A stretch of DNA of 64,000 nt. Source: Marsupella aquatica. Taxonomy: Eukaryota; Marchantiophyta. A model generated the notes under the pieces. The model was not told the origin of the DNA. It was given only the letters and a program-made list of their open reading frames with translations, and did not search any database. Below are positions 21,519 to 32,639 of this stretch, one piece after another. How positions within the stretch are numbered: position 1 is the first letter of the stretch; each line of letters opens with the position of its first letter. The stretch spans positions 5,952,001 through 6,016,000 of the forward strand of contig OZ316893.1 of the NCBI GenBank assembly GCA_973895155.1. The letters are read 5' to 3'. The position numbers were made by a program, and so were the translations under genes.

Positions 21519-22576
21519 GCGAAGTACTTAGAAGCTGCCATAGGGAAGTGACACCTTCTCACCGTGTGAAACTGTTGCACAAATCTTGTTCTCTCGAAGT
21601 CATTAGGTCGAAAATAAGAAGAGCATCACGTTTATGTGAGATGTGCAGAATAAATAGGCCCGCTGAAATTTTTTAAGAAATGCTTCTGTCGTAGTGTTGT
21701 ACATAGTAATTTAGAAGTGATACGTCAAAGAGCTGCGCATTACTGTCACCATTGTGGGACTTCTGTACACCTGCGCAAATATAGCAAGGATGTCCTTCAT
21801 CGTGGTGTTTTCTATTTTGTAATTGAAAAGAGATACATTGTTCAAGTTTTTCCCCCAAACTTGTCTCTTGAACGTCTTGTAAGTAAGATACGGTGAGAAA
21901 AATTGAGTCACTTGGGTGTTAATTGTATTGTATTGACAGGTATACTGCCTTTCACTTCAATTTCGCAGCCCATCCCAGCAAAGATATCCTATGTTCGACT
22001 TCTGCCACCAAAGAAAGTGCAGCTCCTCTCTTATTAACAAAAATAAATAACTCTTCCAGACAAGTGGGGAAAGTGATCTCCCATAAACCGAAATTCACTG
22101 TCTATAACCTCAAATCAAGGCCATTTCCGCCTATGAACCATTCAACTCTTTTCGTTTCCTAAAGCTTTTAGCAGCAAAGTTAGCCTTCGGTAACTTCATT
22201 CTTGAACTACAAAAGTCCCTTTCCATCCACTCAACCAAGAAATCTTAGCAGCAACATTTGACTAGCCTTCAATATATCCCATTATCTACTTCCTATCCAT
22301 TGCAACCATTAAAGTTCCCCTTCTGTCCACGCAACCAAAAAGCGTAAGCAAACTTTGACCTTCAATAAAGTTATCAGTAAACAACTCGAGACTGGGTGAA
22401 TCATGCATATTCTTTCCTTGGGTTCAAGGTGAGGACTCACTGGGTAAATTATAGATACTTCGACTCGGGTTGAGGTGGAGTGAAGGTTTACAAATGACGT
22501 CAAGTAGTCTAGGTTCCAGTAGACGGTGAAACTCCAAAAACGCCTCCTAAAGTCATCTGACCCTAACTGACACCCT
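21519..22576. other. 3' flank of the REF/SRPP gene
   Basis: 3' UTR and intergenic DNA. AATAAA-like signals occur around 21.65 kb and 22.04 kb. No gene or repeat is recognisable. The transposon block starts at 22577. Confidence 0.45.
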
Positions 22577-22873
22577 GGGTTAAATCAACACCGCGTTAAT
22601 GCGCTCCAAGTTTAGCGGCACCCCGTACGCTGCCCATCACGAAATCCAATGCCGCCTGCCCGTTCCCCGACGCGGCCTAGGTTTATGTTCTACCATTTCT
22701 CCTTCGACTGCCTAAACTGCGTTTCCGTCCGTCGTCTGTCCGTTTTGAAATCGGGCGGGAGCGCGAACCGACTCCCCGACCCTGCCAACGCTACCCTCCC
22801 CTGCCCCGTCTCAACAATCGACTGCTGTCGAACCCTGCAATCCCACTCAAGCACGCTGCGCCTGCACACGACC
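22577..22873 (+). repeat. Left TIR of the MULE
   Basis: About 297 bp matching the reverse complement of 54394-54706, roughly 95% by eye apart from one indel near the inner end. Most differences are transitions. It contains one copy of the level 1 motif (GGTTTATGTTCTACC at about 22680). Confidence 0.9.
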
Positions 22874-23069
22874 ATTGTTTAGGTTCTATCACATTTCGCC
22901 TTCGACCAATTTCGAAACTCAAGCCCAACAACTCACTCGGACATCCTGCTCAAGTAAGCAACTCATTCAGATGATCGTTGCTGCATGTCAGACGAGTACT
23001 TTGTCTCTGGTGTTACCAATTAAATTGATTGTTTCAATGTCGCTCCCAACTCTTGCTTCAGATTCACAG

Positions 23070-26060
23070 TTTATGTTCTACTCAGCGTTGCTTTGGTACT
23101 GTCATGCAGGGAATGGCGCCATCTCGGCAATGTGCCGTAGGGCCTAGGAAGGGGAAGCCTCCTGTTCCACCAGAGTCAGAATGGGAGAAGTTCCCAATAG
23201 CCAAGATGAACGAACATTGGATGCGAGCTAAAAATCCATCCCACAGAAGAACATTAGGGTCAGGTTTTCTTTGCAAAATCATGACGGATGACTCATGTCA
23301 ACACTTCGTGAAGAAGCAGGCTTTTCTGGATCACATGCGATCAGTACATCGCATGAATCCAGAACCGTGTCCGGTTGGTCGTCCCAAAACGGCAGCACGG
23401 TAGAGGTTCGACCATTTTGCGTTCATTCCACACACGAGTACTAGTTCATGTTCTGGTATGGATTGATTTCATTACTTCTGGTTTATGTTTTGCTATTCAG
23501 ATAATGCTTTGGTTTGTGTGTGCCTAAAGGAATCCACTGAGTACGGCAGCCACGATTCACAACAAAGAGTCGACTTCGGGTTCCTACCCTGCACGAGTGT
23601 GGAAACTCAAGCGACAGCGAATGTCATGGTTGCTACGATGGGCGAATAACCTCAAGTTAGCTCATGAAGGGGATGAGGATGAGACAACATGGGTTCTGAG
23701 TAAGGCCACAGAGCGGTACAATGCGTGGAGAAAATCTAAGCGCTTCACCAGCTTGCTCAACGCTGTGAAATCAAACGTTGAAGATTTCTGGAAAAAGCAT
23801 AGATGCCAAATTGATCCAGAGGAGATGCGAACTAGGGTATGTGCAATGTAGTTGATGTTTTGTCGGTATGAGGTAAGTTCATTGTAGTTTATGTTCTGTC
23901 GGTGCCAGGTATGTGCAATGTAGTTGATGTTCTGTCAGTATGAGGTAAATTCATTGAGTTTATGTTCTGTCGGTACCGGGAACGTGAAATGTAGTTATGT
24001 TTTGTCGAGAAGGGTATGTGAATTTTACTTTATGTTGTATTGCTATATTAATGCGGTAGTGATGTTTGACATATGAAATGCATAATTGTCATAGGCAATG
24101 CTTCCAAAAGATGTGGCCGAATGGAGCAGTGACGATGGGATGCCCCAACTGGATCTTTCCCGCTCTGATTTGGACGTTGACAACATTGTATATAAGAAGC
24201 GTGTCCTTGTTGAGAAGGACCCACCTCCGAACACTAGAGCGAAGGGTAAGGGTAAGGCCCCATGTAAGAAGCCTGCTAAGAATTCTGAAACACAAGGACA
24301 GAGACAGGGCTTGAGGTCTAGGGCCAAGGCCACACCGGGAAGGAACACCTCCATCGACAGCCAGGTTAGGCACATTCATATGCTATCTATTCAGGACATT
24401 AATGTTCCAAGCAAATTCATGTTCTTTCCTTTGTATTATGGAATGCGACTCTTTGTACTTGTGTGCAGGAAAAAACTGTAGGTCCTGACAGACCGTCTAC
24501 ACGGAAGAGAAGGCCAAGAACAACCAAGAACAGCCAATAACCAACTCAAAAGAAGCTAAAAAAACATCAACAACACTCTCCATGTACCTCACATTGTCTT
24601 TGCCTTTATTCCAAGACCTCCTATCCTATCGCAATTTTGTATGATGTGTTTCCCTATGCCATTCATACTAGGCATGTCTCCTGGTTTATGTTCTGCTTCT
24701 GGTATATGTTTCGCTTCTGGTTCATGTTCTGCGCCTGGTTTATGTTTCGCTCTGGTTCATGTTCTGCTTCTGGTTTATGTTCCGCTCTGGTTCATGTTCT
24801 ACTTGTGGCTTTTGGTTTATGTTCTGCTGAAGATGTTTGTCACGGGTTCCAGACGGATGACAACACAGATGATGAAGCTGAAAAAGAAAGGGGTGGAGAC
24901 AGGAAAGACATTGATGGGGCCACAGAAGATGGGGCAGAGGACGCCACTAGTGAGCAGGCTTCACAAGAACAGGCCGAAGAGGATGATGATGATGGGGCCA
25001 CAGAAGATGGGGCAGAGGATGCCACTAGTGAGCATGCTTCACAAGAACAGGATGGAGAGGATGATGATGATGATGCCACAGAAGATGGGGGCAGAGGATG
25101 CCACTACTGAGCATGCTTCACAAGAACAGGCTAGAGAGGATGATGATGATGGGGCCACAGAAGACAAGGCAAATTCTGATGGGGAGACAGAAGATGGGGC
25201 CCAAGATGACAAGGCAGAGTATGATCCTGCCACAAAAGATGGGGAGACAGAAAATGGGGCCCAACATGATGGGGAGACAGAAGATGGGGCTGAACGGATG
25301 GGGCCACAGAAGACGGGCCCGAGGATGATGGTGTCCCAGGAGATGGGCCCCCAGAAGATGGGGCCCAACAAGAAAACTTCACAACAAGACAGCCAAGAAG
25401 CGACGGAAGAGAGTAAATTTGCAGAGGAACAGGAAGGAGATGGAGGAGAACCTACAGATGAAACTTGTCTGAAGGCATATGAGAAACGCTTGTCGGAAAT
25501 TAAGGTGAGGCTACAGTCTATGTTCTTTCCTGTTCTATGCCATTTGCTGTTGTTATATTCCCTAATTCATTGAATGTCATGCCTGATGTTCTTGCAGGGA
25601 AGGGAAAAGCAACAGCACATTAGCAGGAAAAAGGTGCCTGGTCACAAAAAACAGGCAAAGAAGACAAAGAAGGTGTCTTTCCTCAATGAAGAACACACCA
25701 GTGCACCCCTACCTGGTCTAGAATCATGGACTAAGATGAGATGGACCCAAGAATTGGGCAACATCATAACACATCACGTTGAAAACCTGACCAAAATTAT
25801 TCCTCCCTATTCAGACTTAGTTGTGGATGGGGTTAGTATTCCATTCATCGACACCTATAATGTTGGAGGCAAATACAATAGGAACACCTGGTTGCCTTTA
25901 CATGCTGCGAGGCGCAAGACCTTCAGCAGCATTCAAATTTGGCACTGGGTTTATCACACAAGGTAATCACCCTTTGCTCGTAACAATCTGGTCAACACTT
26001 GATTCATGTTTTGCATATGTCCTAGCCGTATGTGTAATGGTTTATGTTTTGTGGCGCAGG
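23070..26060 (+). repeat. Dispersed level 1 motif in introns of genes A and B
   Basis: GTTTATGTTCTG and close variants (TTCATGTTCTG, TTGATGTTTTG) occur more than 20 times, nearly all in introns or spacers and all in the sense orientation of the plus-strand genes. The densest cluster is 24.68-24.83 kb, with about 8 copies in 150 bp. Confidence 0.8.
23113..24540 (+). CDS. MULE accessory gene A, zinc-finger-like protein
   Basis: Exons 23113-23399, 23530-23836, 24095-24364 and 24469-24540, with consistent phases, give 308 residues. A leader intron ends at CATGCAG just before the ATG. Residues about 57-83 form a C2H2-like finger (LCKIMTDDSC...FLDHMRSVH). A basic, Trp-rich helical region follows (VWKLKRQRMSWLLRWANN, RYNAWRKSKRF), then an acidic segment and a Lys/Arg-rich tail (TRKRRPRTTKNS) that could bind DNA or act as a nuclear signal. 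It is transcribed inward from the left TIR, the position mudrB has in MuDR, but I see no similarity to mudrB. Every intron contains copies of the level 1 motif (ATGTT(C/T)TG). Product unknown; an accessory DNA-binding role is inference. Confidence 0.6.
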
Positions 26061-26315
26061 AAAATTGTTGTGCCTTTTCGACCTATTCATGCAGATCATC
26101 CATGGCCGGGGTACCTTTTTGTGTGGGTGGGCCCGGATGGCATCCCAATTCTACCAAGGCATGTCGACTGCCTACTTGCAAATCGCCGTACCCTCATCAA
26201 CCTTCAAATTCAGAAAGCCTCGGGACAGACTTGTCCAAGCATTGGGCCTCTAGATGACGTTTGCAAGTTCCCTCTCCTGAAATGTGATCCTGTGTCCAAG
26301 GTAGCCTTCGTGTAA
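24859..26315 (+). CDS. MULE accessory gene B, acidic-repeat protein, frameshifted
   Basis: Supported exons: about 24859-25504, 25598-25962 and 26060-26315 (stop). The start is unresolved and may lie in, or be spliced from, the motif-rich stretch at 24.65-24.85 kb. Exon 1 encodes tandem repeats of about 26 residues rich in Asp/Glu/Gly/Thr (DDDDGATEDGAEDATSEHAS). The frame changes at a five-G run (25087-25091) where neighbouring repeats have four, a likely one-base insertion. Exon 2 is basic and then globular (KMRWTQELGNIITHHVENLT, YNRNTWLPLHAARRKTFSSI). Exon 3 continues PFRPIHADHPWPGYLFVWVG. I do not recognise the globular part. It could be a second protein or the C-terminal part of gene A if the gene A stop is skipped by alternative splicing. 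Confidence 0.5.
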
Positions 26316-26371
26316 GCGTTTCCTATGTAAAGTGAACTGCCTGTTGGCAACTCTCAATACAATGAATTTTC

Positions 26372-26375
26372 CATA
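26372..26375 (+). other. Target-site duplication CATA, left copy
   Basis: CATA immediately precedes the level 2 terminal repeat. The same four bases follow its right end at 49528-49531. Confidence 0.65.
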
Positions 26376-26400
26376 AACACGATTTCGGACCGACCGAGAA
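26376..26400 (+). repeat. Left TIR of the level 2 element
   Basis: 25 bp starting AACACGATTTCGGACC. It matches the inverse of 49503-49527 with two differences. CGAGAAGTGT and TTCTCGTTTAG phrases recur just inside both ends. Confidence 0.8.
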
Positions 26401-26820
26401 GTGTGTCGGAGTTCTCGTTTAGCCCGATCCCATTTTTTTCTAAGGCAATGCAATGACCGATAAAATTGGCAAAAACTCTCCGAAACGCCACTTTCCTCCA
26501 TTGCATCGCCGCGGGAATGCAGGGAGCGATACGTGCATTGGGTTTTACATTCCGTCAGTGAAAAAGTCCGAACTGCGAGTAACTTGGTCCGAACCGCGTA
26601 ATCCAGGAACGACCACGCACTAACCCAGGTAAAAGGGGAACTTAACCATGGTTAAGGGGAAATTAACCATGGTTTAGAGCATCTCCTATATAAAGAGGAG
26701 CGGGCTGCCCATAAAATGTTTGCTTTCGCCAGAGCAAATATCTCCTGACTGAGAGCGAATACCAAACTCCCATCAAGTCTTACATTCCTCCCAAGCGATT
26801 CGACTCTTTCTACCGAACAC

Positions 26821-27156
26821 CCGATAAATTTATCGGAACAGCCATTCCTGTTCAAGTTCTCCATGTAAGACTAACTAGTCATTTAGTGTAAAATGTCCAG
26901 ATCCGAGCGGACTGCGATAAATTTATCGCATTTTGCATTCCTCTGTTGCAATCATTTGATCCAGTGTGTTTAGAGAGGTGTTGCCTTCATTCCGATAAAT
27001 TTATCGGAGTCTCCATTCCTTTCATGGAAAGAGGAGTAATTGAGAATCCGATAAATTTATCGGAGTTGTCATTTTTGTGAAAGATTGAATTCAGGGCTTA
27101 GGTGTTTGAGGAAGTCATATTTTCAATTCGAATGCGGAGTGCGATAAACTTATCGC
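26821..27156. repeat. Cluster of five level 2 palindromes near the left end
   Basis: CGATAAATTTATCG-type palindromes at 26821, 26914, 26992, 27048 and 27141 (the last with one change, CGATAAACTTATCG), spaced 56-93 bp. Most are followed 6-8 nt later by (G/C)CATTCCT or a variant. Confidence 0.9.
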
Positions 27157-27289
27157 ATCCTCCTGTGAGAATCATTTTCCTTTGTTTTGTTTGGAGACTC
27201 ATCTTCATCTCTGATGTCGCAGTGTTGCCGGGTTTAGGAGGCACAACGGAAGGTCGATTGCACTCCGTGGACAACAGGTATTGTGACAA

Positions 27290-27619
27290 ATGGCTGTCTT
27301 CCTTGAAAATCGTGTCAAACGTGCACGCCGGTTGTACAAGAGACTCGTGCAACTCAAAGTTCTCCCCATCGGTATAGGAGCATTGTGGATGGGTGGTACT
27401 GATCCTGGAGATAGGCAGAATCCTCTCCGCATTGAATTCTGCGGAATGAATGATGCAGGAGTTCCAATTCGTTCGAGGTTGATGTTAACGGCGTGTTTAC
27501 ATTCTTTGGAGTTTTCTTGTAACTATTGTTGTCGTCGTCTTGATAACAAGTACCACAAACAGGCTCACTTCTGTTGTAAGATTTGGAACGAAGACCCTTG
27601 GGTGAACCTTTCACGATGA
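27290..27619 (+). CDS. Small Cys-containing ORF of level 2
   Basis: A 109-residue frame, basic at the N-terminus (ENRVKRARRLYKRLVQLKVL) and Cys/His-rich at the C-terminus (CNYCCRRLDNKYHKQAHFCC), which could be a small zinc-binding fold. It lies in the same orientation as the genes downstream and between palindrome-bearing spacers. The ATG at 27290 follows a possible splice acceptor (GGACAACAG). The function is unknown, and it may be an exon rather than a whole gene. Confidence 0.35.
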   Translation: MAVFLENRVKRARRLYKRLVQLKVLPIGIGALWMGGTDPGDRQNPLRIEFCGMNDAGVPIRSRLMLTACLHSLEFSCNYCCRRLDNKYHKQAHFCCKIWNEDPWVNLSR

Positions 27620-27807
27620 GTGTTTCGACCTTTTCATTGAGGCGCATCTTGGAAGGACATATTTAAATAAACAAGTCCTACCCTTGCGCAGCGAATATAA
27701 TACGTCACGAGTCCTAATCGTTAAACTGTCGTGCAGGGTTGGTACTGTGTTTGGTTACACCTGGTGATTGAAGGTATTTTTATTGGTGGTTTTGGTAGCT
27801 CTGCTTC

Positions 27808-28356
27808 ATGGCTGCATCGGAGAATCTAATCGTTGCAAAGATGGGATCCGTTTTAGCCCACGAGCGTAGGAAATATATTCGAGGAAAAGTGCCCGGTGTG
27901 GAATGCGGAAGTTTGTTGAATGGACTTCCCGATGAACTCGTTGAATCTCACATTTGGCCCCTCCTAGCCTTGTCTTGCACACAAGATGAACACCTTGGCC
28001 TTGACCTAAAACTTCTACCAGAAGAACGACTGACTCGAATGAGAACAATCATTTGTCTTGGAGCCACCTCGAAGAAATGGAACCATCTTGTTGTTGGTAC
28101 ACGATTTTGGGCGCCATTGAAATATGCAGTCCGTGAGATCAATGACATAAACAAAATGCTCGCAAGCATTCCTAATGCCGTCCTTCTCTCAAACCTACAT
28201 ATTGCTAGGGTCTTCCGAGAGGAAACTCATTTCCTCCCTCCCATAGATATGCTTGGGTGCTTCTCGTATGACCGATTAGATGCGTTTCTTAGAGTTTGGG
28301 TGAATCTTGGAGAAAGCGGGAAGCGGACAATTCTTGCATGGCATGGACGAGTCTGA
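27808..28356 (+). CDS. F-box-like protein of level 2
   Basis: A 182-residue single-exon frame. Residues about 35-95 resemble an F-box: LLNGLPDELVESHIWPLLAL, a short insertion, then CLGATSKKWNHLVVGTRFW, the usual L-P-x-E/D-(L)...C..V.K.W pattern. The rest is helical with no visible LRR or kelch repeats. F-box proteins recruit targets to SCF ubiquitin ligases; in a mobile element this could serve to remove a host repressor, but that is inference. A palindrome lies just downstream at 28382. Product type moderately supported. Confidence 0.55.
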   Translation: MAASENLIVAKMGSVLAHERRKYIRGKVPGVECGSLLNGLPDELVESHIWPLLALSCTQDEHLGLDLKLLPEERLTRMRTIICLGATSKKWNHLVVGTRFWAPLKYAVREINDINKMLASIPNAVLLSNLHIARVFREETHFLPPIDMLGCFSYDRLDAFLRVWVNLGESGKRTILAWHGRV

Positions 28357-28648
28357 GTGGATGAGGCATTGCAGCGAACATCCGATAAATTTATCGCACT
28401 CCTCATTCCTCTAGTCGATTTTGGGTGCTTGTAAAGAAACACTTTGAATATAATTGACTCTGCCTCCCCTGACTTCGGGTTGTGTGGTCCAGAGTGTATT
28501 TTTTTGCGCCTCTTCGGACGATTAGCTGACAAGTGCATTGGCTTCACAGCCCGTTATACAAGGTACTGTAAAGTTGGATGAAACTTGTAGAATTGTAATT
28601 AGTATGTTCTCCAAAATTTATTCCTGATTTCTATTCGGTGATCAGGCC

Positions 28649-29366
28649 ATGCTCGAGCGACGCATTTTTGTACCCTTCCCGGATCCTCCAGAATGGGGGA
28701 ATGGAGCCATGCTGGACCAGCTAAGGAGGCTGGATGAGTCACTAATTTTAAAGATATGCAGGCTGGTAGTAAAACCATTTTACCATAACGCATTTCACTT
28801 CTACGTAGATCAGGTAGGGGAAGAAATTTATATTCGGTGGGATAGATATGTTGGATTTTCTAGAAGAGTTATCCTACTCTTTCTGAAAACCGGTGCAGTA
28901 AGACGTTTTATACTCCACTGCTGTCATGTTGTGAAGGGCAATCCTGCTTATGAGCCAAAATTCTATGCCGACAACAGACATAGAGCATTCGATGAGATTC
29001 AGGATGTGATTGACGAGCTGGACAATCCTCTTGCCACCGAGTTTTTTATTGACACTGGTGGGAAACTATATTCATACAAGATTCGTCAACTCCCCCCCCA
29101 GCCGGTCTGTGGGCTCTTTAACTTGATCTATGTAAGTTGCCTGTGGATGAATGTCCTTGCCAATATATGGTGAGATCTGTCCATGCTGCACAAATGCTTG
29201 TTGTGACATTCCGTCACGCCGGTATTCAGTAGCAGTAGTGAATCCTGAGACTGGTGAAGTTGATTTCCATTGGCTGTGGGCTTATGATCATCGCGTCACT
29301 CATATTCCCCAATGGCCCAAGAAGCGGATCGAACGCTTCGCTCTGGCGAGGTTCAACTATGATTAG
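28649..29366 (+). CDS. Unknown level 2 protein, C-terminal frame change
   Basis: The first frame (28649 to about 29130) encodes about 160 residues of globular sequence (DESLILKICRLVVKPFYHNA, RRFILHCCHVVKG, FDEIQDVIDELDN). The last 45 residues (VAVVNPETGEVDFHWLWAYD to a stop at 29366) are in another frame. Either a short intron after LFNLIY (a good-looking GTAAGT but no acceptor in the right phase) or one or two frameshifts separate them. No known domain is recognised. It directly follows the F-box-like gene, so the two may be exons of one gene. Confidence 0.45.
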
Positions 29367-29462
29367 GGTTTAGGTTTAGGGGTTAAGGTTTTGGATTTAG
29401 GGTTCCGTAGCTGATTCTTCGACCTGTACACTCGGCCGTCAATTTAAAGAAGGCTCACTTTT

Positions 29463-29549
29463 GCGATAATTTTATCGGTCTCTTTGTCCTTGTGTGATGA
29501 GATGTCGTGTCCACATGTGCTGCGAGATTGGCGGCGATAATTTTATCGC
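29463..29549. repeat. Two level 2 palindromes in a leader intron
   Basis: GCGATAATTTTATCGG at 29463 and GCGATAATTTTATCGC near 29533, just before a TTTGCAG acceptor and the ATG of the ParB-methyltransferase gene. Confidence 0.85.
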
Positions 29550-30595
29550 TCTTTGCATTGGAATTTGTTTATTTGCAGACTTTTCCATGGCTGCTAGTGG
29601 AAAGAGTGGATCTGCTGAGGCAGAAAGTCTCATGACAAGCCTCACCAATGCAATTTGGACAAGTGAAGACATTTGTGAAGAGATCAAGTGTATCAAGAAG
29701 TCATGGTACTTCCGTGACGCCAGATTACAGTCCACGGGTTTCGAAGACTGTGTTACCCCAATCCTTTGGGTCCAGTTGCAAAAATCGGCGAAGGTTAATG
29801 TTTTGTATGGCCCTGTCATTGCTGTTGCCGTCGTCGAGTTCATGGTTGGCCACGGGGAGGGAAAAGTGTTGACAGAGGGCCTTAGTTTCTTGACAATGTA
29901 TGGGCGCAAGGGTTTCATATCTCTCATTGTTACTCTCGATAACTTTGATGAGAAATCGATGGACAGTTATCCAGAAGATCCCCTTGTTGCCGATGTTCGG
30001 GCAGCAAGAGAGATGAATGTTATGGGTTCGGCTTGGATCGGCCAGTATGTGCAAGATTGTGATGCCATCATGCTTCCAAGGGTGAACGCAGAGTACAAGA
30101 GACTTGTGGGTGAAGAGTTCAAACCTGTCCGCAAAATTGTTTTCAAGAAACCAGGTTCAAGTGGAAGCGGTGGTTCTAATGCCGATAAAATATCGGGGTG
30201 GAAAGAACCATTGCAATCCTCTACACATATTGACGTGGACGAACCTACAACTTCTGGTCGGGTTTCGGGAAGTGGAAAAGGGAAAGGGAGAGGTAGCGGC
30301 AGGGGAGATGCCGCGGGAACCTCTGACGGTGGGAAGAAGAGCCAAGAAACTGGCGGTAGTGGGAGAGGCCGGGGCAACCATCGAGGACCATCTGTTAAAC
30401 CAAGCGAAAGTAAAGGATCCGAGGGATCCGGGCCATCTGGTTCTGGACTTAGCACAAAGAGGAAGAGGACTGGCTGGACTGAGACGGTGGCTGCAGAAGT
30501 AGATAGAGCTCCGTCAATTCCATCAGTTCCAGTCGCAGTTCCTACGGCGCCATTGGTAAGTACTACGTCGTTGTACTGTTTAACAAACACGAAAT

Positions 30596-30679
30596 CCGAT
30601 AAAAATCTCGTTGTTTATTTCCTGAATTGCGGATTGTGGAGTTATGTTGAACAAATGCGAACTCCGATAAAAATCTCGC
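30596..30679. repeat. Two palindrome variants in intron 1 of the methyltransferase gene
   Basis: CCGATAAAAATCTCG at 30596 and 30664, both followed by a TTTCCT sequence. The core is CGATAAAAATCTCG, a variant with one half-site altered. Confidence 0.8.
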
Positions 30680-31804
30680 AGTTTCTTTCCTTAATTGAAT
30701 TTGTAACGCTTTTGTAGGCTGATCAGGAGGAGGAGACGGCTCTTTCGATGTATGAGACGGACGCGATCAAGGCAGAGCTCAGTCTTCTGATGCAACGAAG
30801 GGTGCAAAGGACAACTGTGCTTCTACATGTCGACAATCTCATATTTGATGAGGAGGGGGATTTGACAACTTTGATTAGACCAGTGGATAGATTGCATGTG
30901 GAAAATATCAAGATACTTCTCATGAAAAACCCCACCAACTTCAGTGCCCCGTTCGTGCTGTGTGTGGATCCAAAGGATTGTCCCACAACCGCAGATTGGG
31001 ACATCCTGAAGTCAAGGGTATGGAAGTATAGAATTATTGGAGGGAATCATGGTGCTCGGGCAAAGTCCGAGTTGTTTAAAATGTACGGGAAGCAAATATA
31101 TGGTGAGCTGGAAGCTTGGGTTTACGCTGGGCTTACGAGATCCGAGGTCCGAAAGTTAACTATGACCAGGAGTATCGGAAGAACATGACTAAAATTGACC
31201 AAGTTCGCGCTTGTCACAATATTTTCCTTGAAATGGGTGTGGGCTCGACTAAAGATGTCCGCGAAGCATGTTGTCAAGAATGCATGATGGAGTACACGCC
31301 AGGAGTTCGTGACTCCATGGCCAAACATGATCCGGCTTTCCAAATTGCTTTCCGAACAGGTGAAATTTGGGATCTTCAGAAGCAGATTTTCCAGATGTGG
31401 GAGAAAGGTGTTGTCTTAGGACAACCCAAAAAAATTGTGGCAACGACGAACGCAAAGGGAAAGGTGAAACCTTTGACGGTAAGGGAGATTAAAATGAATA
31501 AACTTGCTGGTGACCTCAACTTAAATTCATTTCGAGGTCTCCAAGGACTGTCAAATAAGGAGCATGTCAAGCGTCTCTTGAATAGGGTTATCGGGAAGGT
31601 GATCACTTTGGATCAAATGCACAAGGAAGGTGAGAAGTTGAAAAAGCTTGCCAAGGTGAAGAAACTATTTTTGCAGATATCTGGTCAGCCAGATTGGGCA
31701 ACATGCAGAGAAATGTTTCCCAACGAAACAGATGTCTCGGTCCTTGGCATATGGGCGGAGAAATTGAGTGACGCGGTAAGCATTCCTCTCACAGCATGCT
31801 CTAT

Positions 31805-31895
31805 CGCGAGATTTTTATCGGCTTTAGCATTCCTTTGTTGGTTTCTAAGCGATTCCATTTATTGGCTAGCGTGCTCCATCGCGAGATTTTTATCG
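31805..31895. repeat. Two palindrome variants in intron 2 of the methyltransferase gene
   Basis: CGCGAGATTTTTATCGG occurs at 31805 and near 31880, each followed by CTTTAGCATTC or CCTTAGCATTC. This variant is the reverse complement of the one in intron 1. Confidence 0.8.
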
Positions 31896-32581
31896 GCCTT
31901 AGCATTCATCTCACGCTATTCTAACTATAGATGTGTCTGACATTCTTACAGCTGAAGATTAATTCAAAAAGGAAAAGCAAAGTGGTTCCGGCTGTCACTT
32001 ATAATTCTGCGGGGGAGGTTATTGTTCCCTCAGTTGAAATCCCTTATGTGTTTAAGAATTTTGTGCTTGCTGCAATCGATAAGTACAATCGGCTGAGGTC
32101 CTTAGGCGAGGGCACAACAGAAGCGTTTGAACAAACATGGAAAAATGCAGACGGGGATTCTTTTCCCTACTATCTCCATGTTGGTGATGTTCGAATTTTG
32201 GATTCTTTTGTTCAGCCAAGGGCTTACACCCTTGCGGTTGCGGATATTCCGTATGGTTTTAATGCTCCTGGTTCGGAGTTTGATGAAGTGGCCTTCACAG
32301 AAAAGGACATTTTAGACATGTTGACAAGTTTCTCAAAGATGACGACCGCTAAGCAGTGGAGGTTTGTTGTGATCCATTCACTACAACAAACGCATATAGT
32401 GCACTGGAGAGTGTATGCAACTGTGGGGTCGAGGCTGGAATCTGGGAGAAGACTAACATTCATGAGCGTCCCGCTGGAGCTCGATTGGCGTGGGGTTTTG
32501 AGAACTGGTCGATAGGTTTCTATAGCGAGGAAGGCATTCGGAACATGAACATGTACAATTTCCAACCGGATGAGTCTCGCG

Positions 32582-32584
32582 TCA
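32582..32584 (+). other. Target-site duplication TCA, left copy
   Basis: TCA directly precedes the CACTAG end and is repeated at 44114-44116 after the right end. Three bases is the standard CACTA duplication length. Confidence 0.85.
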
Positions 32585-32639
32585 CACTAGAAGAAAACAT
32601 GGCCCTTTATGACCAACCGCCCAATGACGGAAATGCATA

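Larger units (their letters stand above)
29587..32584 (+). pseudogene. ParB-like/DNA methyltransferase fusion, 5' part
   Basis: Exons 29587-30555, 30718-31775 and 31952 to the CACTA insertion at 32585. Exon 1 encodes an unrecognised helical domain and then a Gly/Ser/Lys-rich linker. Exon 2 begins with a ParB/sulfiredoxin-like domain (IRPVDRLHVENIK ... YRIIGGNHGARAKSELF, cf. the ParB GxxR region). Exon 3 holds methyltransferase motif IV as ADIPYGF (usual form DPPY) and continues to FENWSIGFYSEEG and NMYNFQP. Frame changes near 31137 (exon 2) and 32389 (exon 3) need one-base indels. The CACTA element then splits the coding region. ParB-methyltransferase fusions are known from phages and bacteria; modification of element DNA is the likely role. 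The introns each carry two half-diverged palindromes. The copy is inactive as it stands. Confidence 0.65.

Noticed and set aside
24840-25371. Ser/Ala/Pro-rich minus-strand ORFs
   Set aside because: Antisense shadows of the acidic repeat exon of MULE gene B.
29967-30590. 207-codon Pro/Leu/Ser-rich minus-strand ORF
   Set aside because: Antisense of the Gly/Ser/Lys-rich linker in exon 1 of the methyltransferase fusion.
32379-32400. CACTACAACAAAC as the left end of the CACTA element
   Set aside because: It lies inside readable methyltransferase coding sequence. The CACTAG at 32585 matches the right end over about 30 bp and has the TCA duplication.
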